Source: Myxococcales bacterium (GTDB lineage: Bacteria > Myxococcota > Polyangia > Fen-1088). Taken from it: 6,748 nucleotides of DNA. Shown here one piece after another: positions 1-6,383 of this stretch; position 1 is the first letter of the stretch; each line of letters begins with the position of its first letter. The notes under the pieces were generated by a model. It had not been told where the DNA came from and ran no database searches. It saw only the letters and a program-made list of their open reading frames with translations. The stretch is taken from NCBI GenBank assembly GCA_003157315.1, contig PMJE01000159.1, positions 1 to 6,748 of the forward strand, written 5' to 3'. Position numbers and translations under genes: made by a program.

Positions 1-1764
1 AACACCACCAGTTTGCACCCAGGTACCAACCTCATTGTCAGCCGGCAGCATGTCGAGCAGAGACAGGCTCCCCAAATCCTTCACCGGCATGAGATCGGCC
101 TCGTATTCCACCCAAATAACACTGAGGTCGTCTATGCTCTCCGGGTTGAGAAAGGACAATTGCCCGGCGGTATAGACAATGGTGTAATCAGTTCCATTGG
201 TGAGCTGCACCCCATCGACGTAGACGCGTTCTGATGCGGCGACGATGTACTTGCGTGAAAGTTGGTACATGCTCTGGCGAGGCCCGGTAATGAAATCGCG
301 CACCAGCTCCCCGCGCCGGAACCCGCCGGTGGCGGCCAGGCTGGCCTTGGGCTCCGCCCCTGGGGTGGCCACTTTCGCATACGCTCCTTGCAACAGCAAC
401 GGCCGGTCAAGCCCCTCTTCCACCGTCTGATACTTGAGCTGGTCTTCCACATGCACGTCGCGAAGCACGTCTTTCTGTGCGCCTAGATACTCTCCCTTGT
501 ACTGCAGGGTGCGAATTCCTGGCTTGTCCAGTGTGCCGTAGTCCAGGCGCGCGGAAGCGCTCAGATTCCGATCCTCCGAGAAGCTGTGGCCAAGGGAGAT
601 ATTTCCGTCCCCGGTGTCGTAGCGTTGGGGATCCCACTGATGCTTGTGGAAGTCGTAGGGCGTTTGCGCGTTCACCCTGCCGAAGACGTGGGCTGTGGTC
701 TTGCTCTCGTTGCTCTCAGTGAGCCCGAGCTTGCGTTCCACGAAATGATCGATGTTCACGTCGAAGACCTGCGCGCCGCCCTCGGGAAACATCACGGTCC
801 ACTGGGTGCCATTGAGCACCGTGCCCAGGCTGCCTTCATTTCGGGTCAGGTTGTCGACAACGGTAAAGAACCGGATGAATTGGGTCAAACGATTGTACTG
901 GGCGACCTCTTTGTCGGTCGTGATGTAGACGTAGCTAGGGTCCACCTCGACGCCGGTAATGTTGCGGCTCTTGAGCGCGCCCTGCTGCGGGAAAATCAAC
1001 AACGAGTCATCGGAAGTATTGAGCGTATAGAGCCCGTTGTCGGTCCCGACCCACACAGTGCTGCCGTCGATGGTGAAGACGCGGATTTGTTGCGCTTTCA
1101 TCATCTCCAGCGAGAAGTTGGTAAACACGCGCTGCAAGATGCGAAATCGCGACAATCCGGCATCAGTGCGGCACCACAGATCATCGGCTACCTGATAGAG
1201 TTCCGCCACATCCGTGCCGACCAGCCCGTCGGCCTCGCCAAAACCGCGCAAGCCGTCCACATCGGGGCTGTAGTAGGCGATGCCTTCCCGGGTAGCAAAC
1301 CACACTTGCCGGCCCACAGTCAGGGCATCGTTCACTACCTTCGAGGGCAAACCGTCCTTTTCGGTGTACACACGGATAGTGCGGTCCAATTTGCGGTAGC
1401 GCGCGACCCCCTTGTTGGTCGCAAACCACACGAACTGGTCGTCGAACGCCACCGCAGTGACCACCTGGCTAGGCAGGCCGTCGTCCATGGTGATACGGGT
1501 GGCGCGCCGGCTGCGCGAATCGAAGCGAATGACGCCGTCATCAGTGGCCACCCACACTATCTGGGCATCCACCGTCATCTTGTTCACGTTGGCGCCTGCC
1601 GGGAAGACGCTCCAGCGGCCCTGCGTCTGGTAGATGAAGGCTTCGCCACCCCCAATCCACATGCCCTCGACCGGATCCACGGCCAGGGGCGGTGTGCGGG
1701 CCCACGCAGGCGTCACGTAGCTACAGGCCAACAGGGCTGCGGCGATGGCCGCTCGTCTCATCAT
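1..1764 (-). CDS. Secreted beta-propeller / surface protein, partial (C-terminus beyond window)
   Basis: An uninterrupted reading frame of 588 codons runs from the tandem ATG ATG at 1764 to the left edge with no stop, so the C-terminus is missing. Residues 1-22 look like a signal peptide (RR, then an Ala/Leu-rich core, ending A-W-A); Cys14 after L-L-A could instead be a lipobox. Residues about 36-325 form a beta-propeller. A [VL]-W-[VF]-[AG]-T-x-x-G-[VIL] strand recurs with aromatic positions near 36, 71, 113, 155, 197, 238, 280 and 322, mostly 41-42 residues apart, with D-G-L-P turns as in two-component-regulator-type propellers. Residues about 380-588 alternate like beta strands and contain S-E-R-V-Y-V-D-G at 511-518 followed by D-Y-T-I-V-Y and L-S-F-L-N-P, a pattern I associate with large surface or outer-membrane proteins. 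It starts 17 bases after DUF362-A with a weak ribosome site, so translational coupling is likely. The exact role is unknown. Confidence 0.85.
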   Translation of the reverse strand, partial: MMRRAAIAAALLACSYVTPAWARTPPLAVDPVEGMWIGGGEAFIYQTQGRWSVFPAGANVNKMTVDAQIVWVATDDGVIRFDSRSRRATRITMDDGLPSQVVTAVAFDDQFVWFATNKGVARYRKLDRTIRVYTEKDGLPSKVVNDALTVGRQVWFATREGIAYYSPDVDGLRGFGEADGLVGTDVAELYQVADDLWCRTDAGLSRFRILQRVFTNFSLEMMKAQQIRVFTIDGSTVWVGTDNGLYTLNTSDDSLLIFPQQGALKSRNITGVEVDPSYVYITTDKEVAQYNRLTQFIRFFTVVDNLTRNEGSLGTVLNGTQWTVMFPEGGAQVFDVNIDHFVERKLGLTESNESKTTAHVFGRVNAQTPYDFHKHQWDPQRYDTGDGNISLGHSFSEDRNLSASARLDYGTLDKPGIRTLQYKGEYLGAQKDVLRDVHVEDQLKYQTVEEGLDRPLLLQGAYAKVATPGAEPKASLAATGGFRRGELVRDFITGPRQSMYQLSRKYIVAASERVYVDGVQLTNGTDYTIVYTAGQLSFLNPESIDDLSVIWVEYEADLMPVKDLGSLSLLDMLPADNEVGTWVQTGGV

Positions 1765-1781
1765 GGCGCTATTGGCCCGGC

Positions 1782-2690
1782 CTAGGCAGAGACTTTCTTT
1801 ACCTTAAGCTTCGCAATGTCGACCTCCCCCAACCCCGCCTTCCCAGCGAGCTCGATATGCCTGACATCAGCCGGTGTCATGTTCTTGTTGTTGAACTTGG
1901 CAAGGGTCAGCCCGTAGGCATCGACCGAGGCAATGCGACGGCCGGCCACGATGCGCCCAGGCTGGGCCGTGTCGCCCGGCCCGGCGGGGCCGTTGCTGAG
2001 CAAGGCGCGCGTGCCGTCGATGATGCTGAGGCTCGGCCTGATAACCAGGCCGAGATCGGCGATCGCCTGGTGCAGATCCAAGGCAGTGTGAAAGATCTGC
2101 CGGTCATAGACCAGCCCCATTTGATTCTTAAGCGCGAACGACACCCCGGACTGGTAGTGCGCCTTTGCCGCTGCCACGTTGATGAACACGTCGGCCGACA
2201 ACAGGCTCTTGGCCACGTCCGTGGTCTTCAGCGACACACCGCCCTTGACCTCGGTCTTCTGGAAGTCAGTGGCGGCCGACAGCAGCTTCACCTTGGCGGC
2301 TGGCAGCGTTGCCATGGCCTCCATCAGGCCGCAGCGCTTGAGACACATTTCGCCCTTGGCCTGCGGAAACTCCACGATCATGACCCCCTTGGCTTTGGCG
2401 TCCAGGCACGCCTTGGCCAGCGCCAACACGGTCTGCGGATGCGTCGTGCTGCCCCATTCGGCGGGATTGGCGAAGGCCGCGTTGGGCTTGATGACCACGA
2501 AGTCACCCTTCTTGACGAATTTGCCAATGCCGCCCAGAGCCGCGAGAAGCGCGGCAATCATTTTCTGCGGGTCGCTGCCCTGAACGTCCACGATATCGGG
2601 CTCGCCCGCGGCGAAAGCACGCCCATAACGAAGGGCCGCGACTGCCGCAAGTGAGCCGCCCACGAAAGTGCGTCGGGAAATGGCTGTCAT
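1782..2690 (-). CDS. Tat-exported DUF362 family protein (paralogue A)
   Basis: 302 residues. The start at 2690 is chosen over an in-frame one 30 bases upstream because a GAGGAA ribosome site lies 7 bases before it and it places S-R-R-T-F-V (residues 5-10) at the N-terminus as a twin-arginine signal, with likely cleavage near A-F-A-A (25-28). The mature part matches DUF362: G-G-I-G-K-F-V-K-K-G then V-V-I-K-P-N (K68-N70), K176-A-H178, then L-K188-N189, I-I-D-G-T-R (223-228), N-G-P (233-235) and a C-terminal A-G-L-G. Cys116 and Cys120 lie in a short E-M-C-L-K-R-C-G segment. There is no ferredoxin-type cysteine cluster. It resembles paralogue C more closely than B. The family has no established biochemical function known to me. 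It is first gene of a leftward unit with the propeller protein. Family assignment is firm; role is not. Confidence 0.9.
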   Translation of the reverse strand: MTAISRRTFVGGSLAAVAALRYGRAFAAGEPDIVDVQGSDPQKMIAALLAALGGIGKFVKKGDFVVIKPNAAFANPAEWGSTTHPQTVLALAKACLDAKAKGVMIVEFPQAKGEMCLKRCGLMEAMATLPAAKVKLLSAATDFQKTEVKGGVSLKTTDVAKSLLSADVFINVAAAKAHYQSGVSFALKNQMGLVYDRQIFHTALDLHQAIADLGLVIRPSLSIIDGTRALLSNGPAGPGDTAQPGRIVAGRRIASVDAYGLTLAKFNNKNMTPADVRHIELAGKAGLGEVDIAKLKVKKVSA

Positions 2691-2696
2691 GTGTTT

Positions 2697-2702
2697 TTCC
2701 TC
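2697..2702 (-). promoter_or_regulatory. Ribosome binding site of DUF362-A
   Basis: GAGGAA on the minus strand, 6 bases before the ATG at 2690. It decides this start over the in-frame one at 2720, which lies upstream of the ribosome site. Confidence 0.75.
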
Positions 2703-2757
2703 AAAGTGGGACCGCGCCACCGCGGTGTTGCCGCCCGCCCTTTGCCGACCGAGGGTA

Positions 2758-2766
2758 ATTCTAGCA
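2758..2766 (-). promoter_or_regulatory. Candidate extended -10 promoter element for DUF362-A and the propeller gene
   Basis: On the minus strand TGC-TAGAAT reads as an extended -10 (TGn plus five of six matches to TATAAT), about 68 bases before the ATG at 2690. No good -35 box is visible at 16-18 bases. The lineage's own promoter consensus is unknown, so this is a weak call. Confidence 0.3.
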
Positions 2767-2784
2767 GAAGACTTACATTGCCCA

Positions 2785-2793
2785 TGCTATTCT
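2785..2793 (+). promoter_or_regulatory. Candidate extended -10 promoter element for DUF362-B
   Basis: TGC-TATTCT reads as an extended -10 (four of six matches to TATAAT). It lies 28 bases before the ATG at 2822, giving a leader of about 20 bases that still contains the ribosome site. There is no convincing -35. It lies only 19 bases from the oppositely oriented element for DUF362-A. Confidence 0.25.
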
Positions 2794-2821
2794 TTCAGCG
2801 TTCTTGCTTGAGAGAAGTTGT

Positions 2822-4000
2822 ATGTCAAGTGCTGTACGCAGAACCCGCCGAGAGATCCTGGCCGATGCCGCGAAGATGGCGGCTGCCGCCTCAGTTTCCG
2901 GACTGGCCGGTTGCTTTCCCAACGTGGGAGGGAGCTGGCCCGACGCTGCGTCACCGGCCGGGTGCACGGATCCAGACGGAGGCGCGACCAATGCTCCTCC
3001 GACGGTCCCGTCCCCAGTGGTCGAGGTCTACCGTCAGGACAGTGTGACGACCGGAGCGAAGACCGCCATCCAGGAACCTGTGGTGGCAGACATGCTCGAC
3101 GCCGGCCTGGCCGCCCTAGCCCGCCAGATATCGCTGTTAAATGGATTGTCGGCGCAAGATGGCGGCCCCGGCATGGTCGAGGCTGCGCAGACCGAATCGG
3201 ACGGTGGCGTGGACAATCCGTGGAAGGTTCTGCTGCCGAACTACAAGCCTGGCCAGCGCATAGGGCTCAAGATCAACTGCCTCAACGACGTAGTGCCCAC
3301 ATCGCCGGCCTTGACGCGCTCAATTATCGCGAGTCTGCGTGACAAGCTGGGGGTGGATCCCAAGACCATCGTGGTGTGGGACCGCGGGTACGACGAACTC
3401 ACCCTCGCCAAGTACTCTCCTGATGAACTGTTTGGTGCCCAACTTCTCGGAACCAAGGTCGTCACCCTCAAGAATCCCTCCCCGGCCACGCCGGGTGAGC
3501 CTGACTACGGCGATCCGATCAGCCCGCCCATCGAATGCCAGTCACCGCGCCTCTCCCACATCCTGACTGATCTCACTGATCTCACCATCAACTGCCCGGT
3601 GTTCAAGCACCATGGGGTGTCCGGCGTGACCGGGGCCATGAAGAACATCTACGGCGTCATCGATATTCCGAAAAACTACCACAACAACATCAACACCGCC
3701 CTACCCAAGCTCTATGCCCTCCCGCAAATCCGCAACTCGATTTGCCTGACCATAGTCGATGCACTGGTGTCGGTCACCGTCGGAGACACCTCAGATCGCG
3801 CTGACAACACCCCTTGTCGAATTCTCTTGTCGCAAGACCCGGTCGCGATGGACAGCTACGCCCTGGCCTTGCTGAACCAGATTCGCGCCGCCTGGAACAA
3901 CAGCGCGGTCACACCCCTCGACCCGAGCCTGACCCAATGGCTGGCCAACGCTGCGAACGCTGGCCTGGGCAACACGAGCTACACGCTCTATCAAGTGTGA
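2822..4000 (+). CDS. Tat lipoprotein of the DUF362 family (paralogue B)
   Basis: 392 residues. The ATG at 2822 is preferred to a TTG 18 bases upstream: it has a GAGAGAAG-type ribosome site and leaves a normal signal. T-R-R-E-I-L (residues 8-13) is a twin-arginine motif, and L-A-G-C (28-31) is a near-ideal lipobox, so it is probably exported folded and lipidated at Cys31. A Pro/Asp/Gly-rich linker follows. The domain has V-V-E-V-Y, a W-K-V-L-L region, G-L-K150-I-N152 in place of K-P-N, I-V-V-W-D-R, F-K262-H-H-G, M-K274-N-I-Y-G, and a C-terminal A-G-L-G-N. This is the longer DUF362 subtype with an N-terminal helical region, so it is only distantly similar to A and C. It is divergent from A (131 bases between starts) and convergent with the small lipoprotein (7 bases between stops). 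Function unknown. Confidence 0.88.
   Translation: MSSAVRRTRREILADAAKMAAAASVSGLAGCFPNVGGSWPDAASPAGCTDPDGGATNAPPTVPSPVVEVYRQDSVTTGAKTAIQEPVVADMLDAGLAALARQISLLNGLSAQDGGPGMVEAAQTESDGGVDNPWKVLLPNYKPGQRIGLKINCLNDVVPTSPALTRSIIASLRDKLGVDPKTIVVWDRGYDELTLAKYSPDELFGAQLLGTKVVTLKNPSPATPGEPDYGDPISPPIECQSPRLSHILTDLTDLTINCPVFKHHGVSGVTGAMKNIYGVIDIPKNYHNNINTALPKLYALPQIRNSICLTIVDALVSVTVGDTSDRADNTPCRILLSQDPVAMDSYALALLNQIRAAWNNSAVTPLDPSLTQWLANAANAGLGNTSYTLYQV
3566..3583 (+). repeat. In-frame 9-base tandem duplication in DUF362-B
   Basis: ACTGATCTC occurs twice head to tail, encoding a repeated L-T-D in I-L-T-D-L-T-D-L-T-I. The reading frame is kept. It precedes the N-C-P-V-F-K-H-H-G strand and probably just extends a turn. 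Confidence 0.6.
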
Positions 4001-4007
4001 GTAGGCC

Positions 4008-4640
4008 CTAGTGAGTCGGACAAGGAGTGTTCGGATCGGTTCCCGCACAGGTGGTCCAGGTGACGTTGGTGTATAGCGATTTGTTGAGGATGTCGTCGTA
4101 GATTGACGACGCGTCCGCCACCGACGCCATCTGCACTACCTTCAGATCCAGTGAGTAGGTGCCGTTGGTATAGACCTCCCAGGCCAGGGCCTTGGGCTGA
4201 TAGCTCCTGCTGGAGTCCCAGAAGTCAGCGGCCCCGCCGTCGAACAAAGCCGTGGCACTATCAAGGGTGTTCGCCGTCTGGACTCCATTGGCAGTCTTGG
4301 GCTGATTCTGGTCAAGCTGCCATTCCGAATTCTGGTCGGGCGCCGGCACCAGCGTGGCTGGATCGGCCGTGCTGGAGGTGACCCCGCCCGCCACTTTTTG
4401 GGTGAAGTTGATCACCTTCCCTCGCCCGGTAGTGTCGTCTTGCGACGACGGACTGATCTTGACGGACAAGAAATACGCACTCTTGAGAGCGTTGACCCAC
4501 CAACCAACTCCCGTGTTGCCGATGCGCGCCTTGTCCCACCCGGTCGACGTTGCCGGTTCGCTGTTGCTGCTACCGCAAGCCACAGCAGACAGCGAAAGAG
4601 TTAGACACGCGCAGAGACAAAAACACCTTTGACGAGTCAT
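4008..4640 (-). CDS. Small lipoprotein, possible divergent DUF6599 relative
   Basis: 210 residues. The start at 4640 is fixed by a perfect AGGAGG at 4648-4653, 7 bases upstream; a 14-residue longer version has no support. The signal is Arg-rich then hydrophobic and Cys-rich, and S-A-V-A-C22-G-S-S is an acceptable lipobox, followed by a Ser/Asn-rich linker. There are no further membrane segments. Residues 131-182 hold A-L-F-D-G-G-A-A-D-F, a Tyr at 147, then V-V-Q-M-A-S-V-A-D-A and S-S-I-Y-D. These line up with the neighbouring DUF6599 protein (L-F-D-Y-I-D-G-A-A, V-Y-D-M-A-E, A-E-S-I-F) with only small length differences. The C-terminus has Cys198 and Cys207, which might pair. I do not recognise it as a named family on its own; the DUF6599 link is inference from by-eye alignment. 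Confidence 0.85.
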   Translation of the reverse strand: MTRQRCFCLCACLTLSLSAVACGSSNSEPATSTGWDKARIGNTGVGWWVNALKSAYFLSVKISPSSQDDTTGRGKVINFTQKVAGGVTSSTADPATLVPAPDQNSEWQLDQNQPKTANGVQTANTLDSATALFDGGAADFWDSSRSYQPKALAWEVYTNGTYSLDLKVVQMASVADASSIYDDILNKSLYTNVTWTTCAGTDPNTPCPTH

Positions 4641-4647
4641 ATGGGTT

Positions 4648-4653
4648 CCTCCT
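4648..4653 (-). promoter_or_regulatory. Strong ribosome binding site of the small lipoprotein
   Basis: A perfect AGGAGG on the minus strand, 7 bases before the ATG at 4640. It is the strongest ribosome site in the window and implies high translation of the lipoprotein. Confidence 0.85.
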
Positions 4654-4660
4654 AGTGAGC

Positions 4661-4675
4661 GGGAGTACTTCTCCC
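4661..4675 (-). promoter_or_regulatory. Small hairpin in the lipoprotein leader
   Basis: GGGAG and CTCCC arms flank a 5-base loop, 7 bases upstream of the AGGAGG site in the leader. A competing longer-range pairing exists between AGCGGGA (4658-4664) and TCCCGCT (4683-4689). It may affect leader stability or ribosome access; it could equally be chance in GC-rich DNA. Confidence 0.25.
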
Positions 4676-4691
4676 CGGGCATTCCCGCTGA

Positions 4692-4720
4692 ATTATTGTC
4701 CGCCTTGCGCGGCCATGCAA
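4692..4720 (-). promoter_or_regulatory. Candidate sigma70-like promoter of the small lipoprotein
   Basis: On the minus strand TTGCAT (4715-4720) and AATAAT (4692-4697) are separated by 17 bases; the -10 matches five of six consensus bases, the -35 only three. Transcription would start near 4685, giving a leader of about 45 bases. No comparably good promoter is seen for the rightward DUF6599 operon. Confidence 0.4.
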
Positions 4721-4750
4721 CGACAGATTACTCGACGCGGTCGCGCTTGA

Positions 4751-5329
4751 TTGACGCCGCGCGCTCGCCGTAATCTTCGGTCTGTGCGCATCTTCATCTT
4801 TGTCGTGCTGGCCTTCATCCCGCCGGCGTTCATTGGATGGATGATCCAGCAGGGCCACCGCGCCCCTGCCCAGGTTGCCGTTGCTGCTGGCAAACCCCGT
4901 GCCTCTGGCGCGGAGGCTGACAAGACTCTGCTGGAACTTTTCCAGGGCGAGCTGGGTGGCGCCAAGATCAAGGACAAGGTGGGCCTGTACGACGAGAAAG
5001 GCCTTTTCGATTACATCGACGGTGCGGCGCCCATCTTCATCCAGCGCCACTATCGCAAGCTGGCTGCGGCCGAGATGGCGTCGGCTGATGGTGCCGACAT
5101 GGTCTGCGATGTCTACGACATGGCCGAGCCGGCCAATGCCGAGTCGATCTTCAATGCCGAGAAATCGGCCACCGCCAAGCCGGTGACTGACTTTCCCGAC
5201 GCGATCTCCGGTCCCATGTCCTTCGTGTTTCGTTCGGGCCGCTACTACGTGAAGTTGACCGCATTCGACGCCAAGGCCGAAGCCGCGTTGCCTGGGCTGG
5301 CCAAGGCGCTAAAGGGGAAAATGAAATGA
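4751..5329 (+). CDS. DUF6599-type membrane-anchored protein
   Basis: Up to 192 residues. An in-frame stop sits at 4748-4750, so the earliest start is TTG 4751; GTG 4784 (residue 12) would give a shorter N-terminus just before the membrane segment. Neither has a clear ribosome site, so the start is uncertain. Residues about 14-32 form one hydrophobic segment (signal anchor), followed by an Ala/Pro-rich linker. From about residue 60 the sequence fits DUF6599: L-Y80 ... G-L-F-D-Y-I-D-G-A-A (84-93), Tyr101, D-V-Y-D-M (120-124), N-A-E-S-I-F (129-134), and F-R-S-G-R-Y-Y-V-K-L (160-169). The bulk is predicted to face the periplasm. The family has no defined function known to me. It is first in the rightward operon, and its stop overlaps the start of DUF362-C by four bases (ATGA), which suggests translational coupling. 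Confidence 0.85.
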   Translation: MTPRARRNLRSVRIFIFVVLAFIPPAFIGWMIQQGHRAPAQVAVAAGKPRASGAEADKTLLELFQGELGGAKIKDKVGLYDEKGLFDYIDGAAPIFIQRHYRKLAAAEMASADGADMVCDVYDMAEPANAESIFNAEKSATAKPVTDFPDAISGPMSFVFRSGRYYVKLTAFDAKAEAALPGLAKALKGKMK

Positions 5330-6381
5330 GCAGCAACGGACCGCCTGGCCCGTACGATCAAGTACCTGCAGCGCAGATTCCCAAAGCCACTCAGACGACC
5401 TCCGCGCAGTCGGCTGATACGGCAGGCATGGACCGGCGCGCGGCTCTGCGCGTGGGCGCAACCGCGGCCATGGCGCTGGGCTCAGTGGGGCTTGCCCTCG
5501 CACTCCGCGATCGCGGCAGTGAGAAGAAGACCCGCGCCCTGCCCACCATCAAGGATCATCGCGCGGAAAAGCCGGCCGGTGCCACGGACATGGCCATCGC
5601 GCGCGGGCCGGATCCGGCGGCCAACGTGCGCAAGGTCATAGAAGCGCTGGGCGGCATGGGTCGCTTCGTCCGGCGCGGCGAGCGCGTGGTCATCAAGCCC
5701 AACATCGGCTGGAATCGCACGCCTGAGCAGGCCGCCAACACCAATCCCGACGTGGTGGGCGAGGTCGTGCGCCTGGTGGTCGCGGCAGGCGCGGGCAAGG
5801 TGTGGCTGACCGACGCTTCGGTCAACACAGCCGAGCAGTGTTTCGCACGTTCCGGTATCGAGAAGGCCGCCAAGGCCGCCGGCGCCACCGTGATTCGGCC
5901 CGACGCCTCGGCCTTCCGCGAGGTGAATGTGTCGGGCAAGCTGTTGCGTACCGGCGATGTGCTCTTCCCCTTCGTCGAGGCCGACCGCGTGATCAACATT
6001 CCAATCGTCAAACAGCACGGGCTTTCGCTTGCATCGATGTCGCTCAAGAACTGGTACGGCGTGCTGGGCGGCCAGCGGGTGAAGCTGCACCAGAACATCC
6101 ACCTTTCCATCATAGACCTGGCGGCCATGGTGAAGCCGACCCTGACCATCATGGATGCCACGCGCATCCTGCTAGCCAATGGCCCCACCGGCGGCAGCCT
6201 GGCTGACGTGAAACAAATGGACACCATCGCGGCCGGCAGCGACGAGGTTGCCCTCGATGCCTTCGGCGCGACCCTGCTCGGCCTCAATCCCAACGATGTC
6301 GGTTTCATAGTCGAGGGTATGAAGGCCGGCCTGGGCACGCCGCAGTGGCAAAGTCTCAAAACCGTAGAGCTGGGGGGCTGA
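5326..6381 (+). CDS. Tat-type DUF362 family protein (paralogue C)
   Basis: 351 residues from the ATG at 5326, which overlaps the previous stop and follows an A/G-rich AAAGGGGAAA ribosome site. About 34 Pro/Gln/Ala-rich residues precede M35-D-R-R-A-A-L-R and a hydrophobic stretch at about 43-60, a twin-arginine-like signal with an unusually long N-region. There is no clear A-x-A cleavage site, so it may stay membrane-anchored; a start at M35 is less likely because its ribosome site is poor. The domain shows G-G-M-G-R-F-V-R-R-G, V-V-I-K124-P-N126, E-Q-C172-F-A-R-S-G, V-K229-Q-H231-G, L-K241-N-W-Y-G, I-M-D-A-T-R, N-G-P and a C-terminal K-A-G-L-G-T. It is close to paralogue A over most of its length. 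Directly after it lies the polyferredoxin-type gene, so a shared membrane process is plausible. Confidence 0.9.
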   Translation: MSSNGPPGPYDQVPAAQIPKATQTTSAQSADTAGMDRRAALRVGATAAMALGSVGLALALRDRGSEKKTRALPTIKDHRAEKPAGATDMAIARGPDPAANVRKVIEALGGMGRFVRRGERVVIKPNIGWNRTPEQAANTNPDVVGEVVRLVVAAGAGKVWLTDASVNTAEQCFARSGIEKAAKAAGATVIRPDASAFREVNVSGKLLRTGDVLFPFVEADRVINIPIVKQHGLSLASMSLKNWYGVLGGQRVKLHQNIHLSIIDLAAMVKPTLTIMDATRILLANGPTGGSLADVKQMDTIAAGSDEVALDAFGATLLGLNPNDVGFIVEGMKAGLGTPQWQSLKTVELGG

Positions 6382-6383
6382 CC

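Noticed and set aside
586..1785. A 399-codon open frame on the plus strand
   Set aside because: It lies antisense to the propeller gene, has no signal or recognisable motif and reads as low-complexity His/Val/Gly-rich protein; it is a by-product of GC-rich codon use.
1692..2654. A 320-codon open frame on the plus strand
   Set aside because: It is antisense to DUF362-A and the start of the propeller gene, whose motifs and ribosome site are clear.
2804..2821. TTG start giving six extra residues on DUF362-B
   Set aside because: The ATG at 2822 has a better ribosome site and a standard Tat N-region; the TTG has neither.
3990..4020. A terminator between the convergent DUF362-B and lipoprotein genes
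   Set aside because: Only 7 bases separate the stops, and the TAGG/CCTA pairing there has 4-base arms with a single-base loop and no T run.
4641..4682. A 14-residue upstream extension of the small lipoprotein
   Set aside because: It would read through its own perfect AGGAGG site and put charged residues ahead of the signal peptide.
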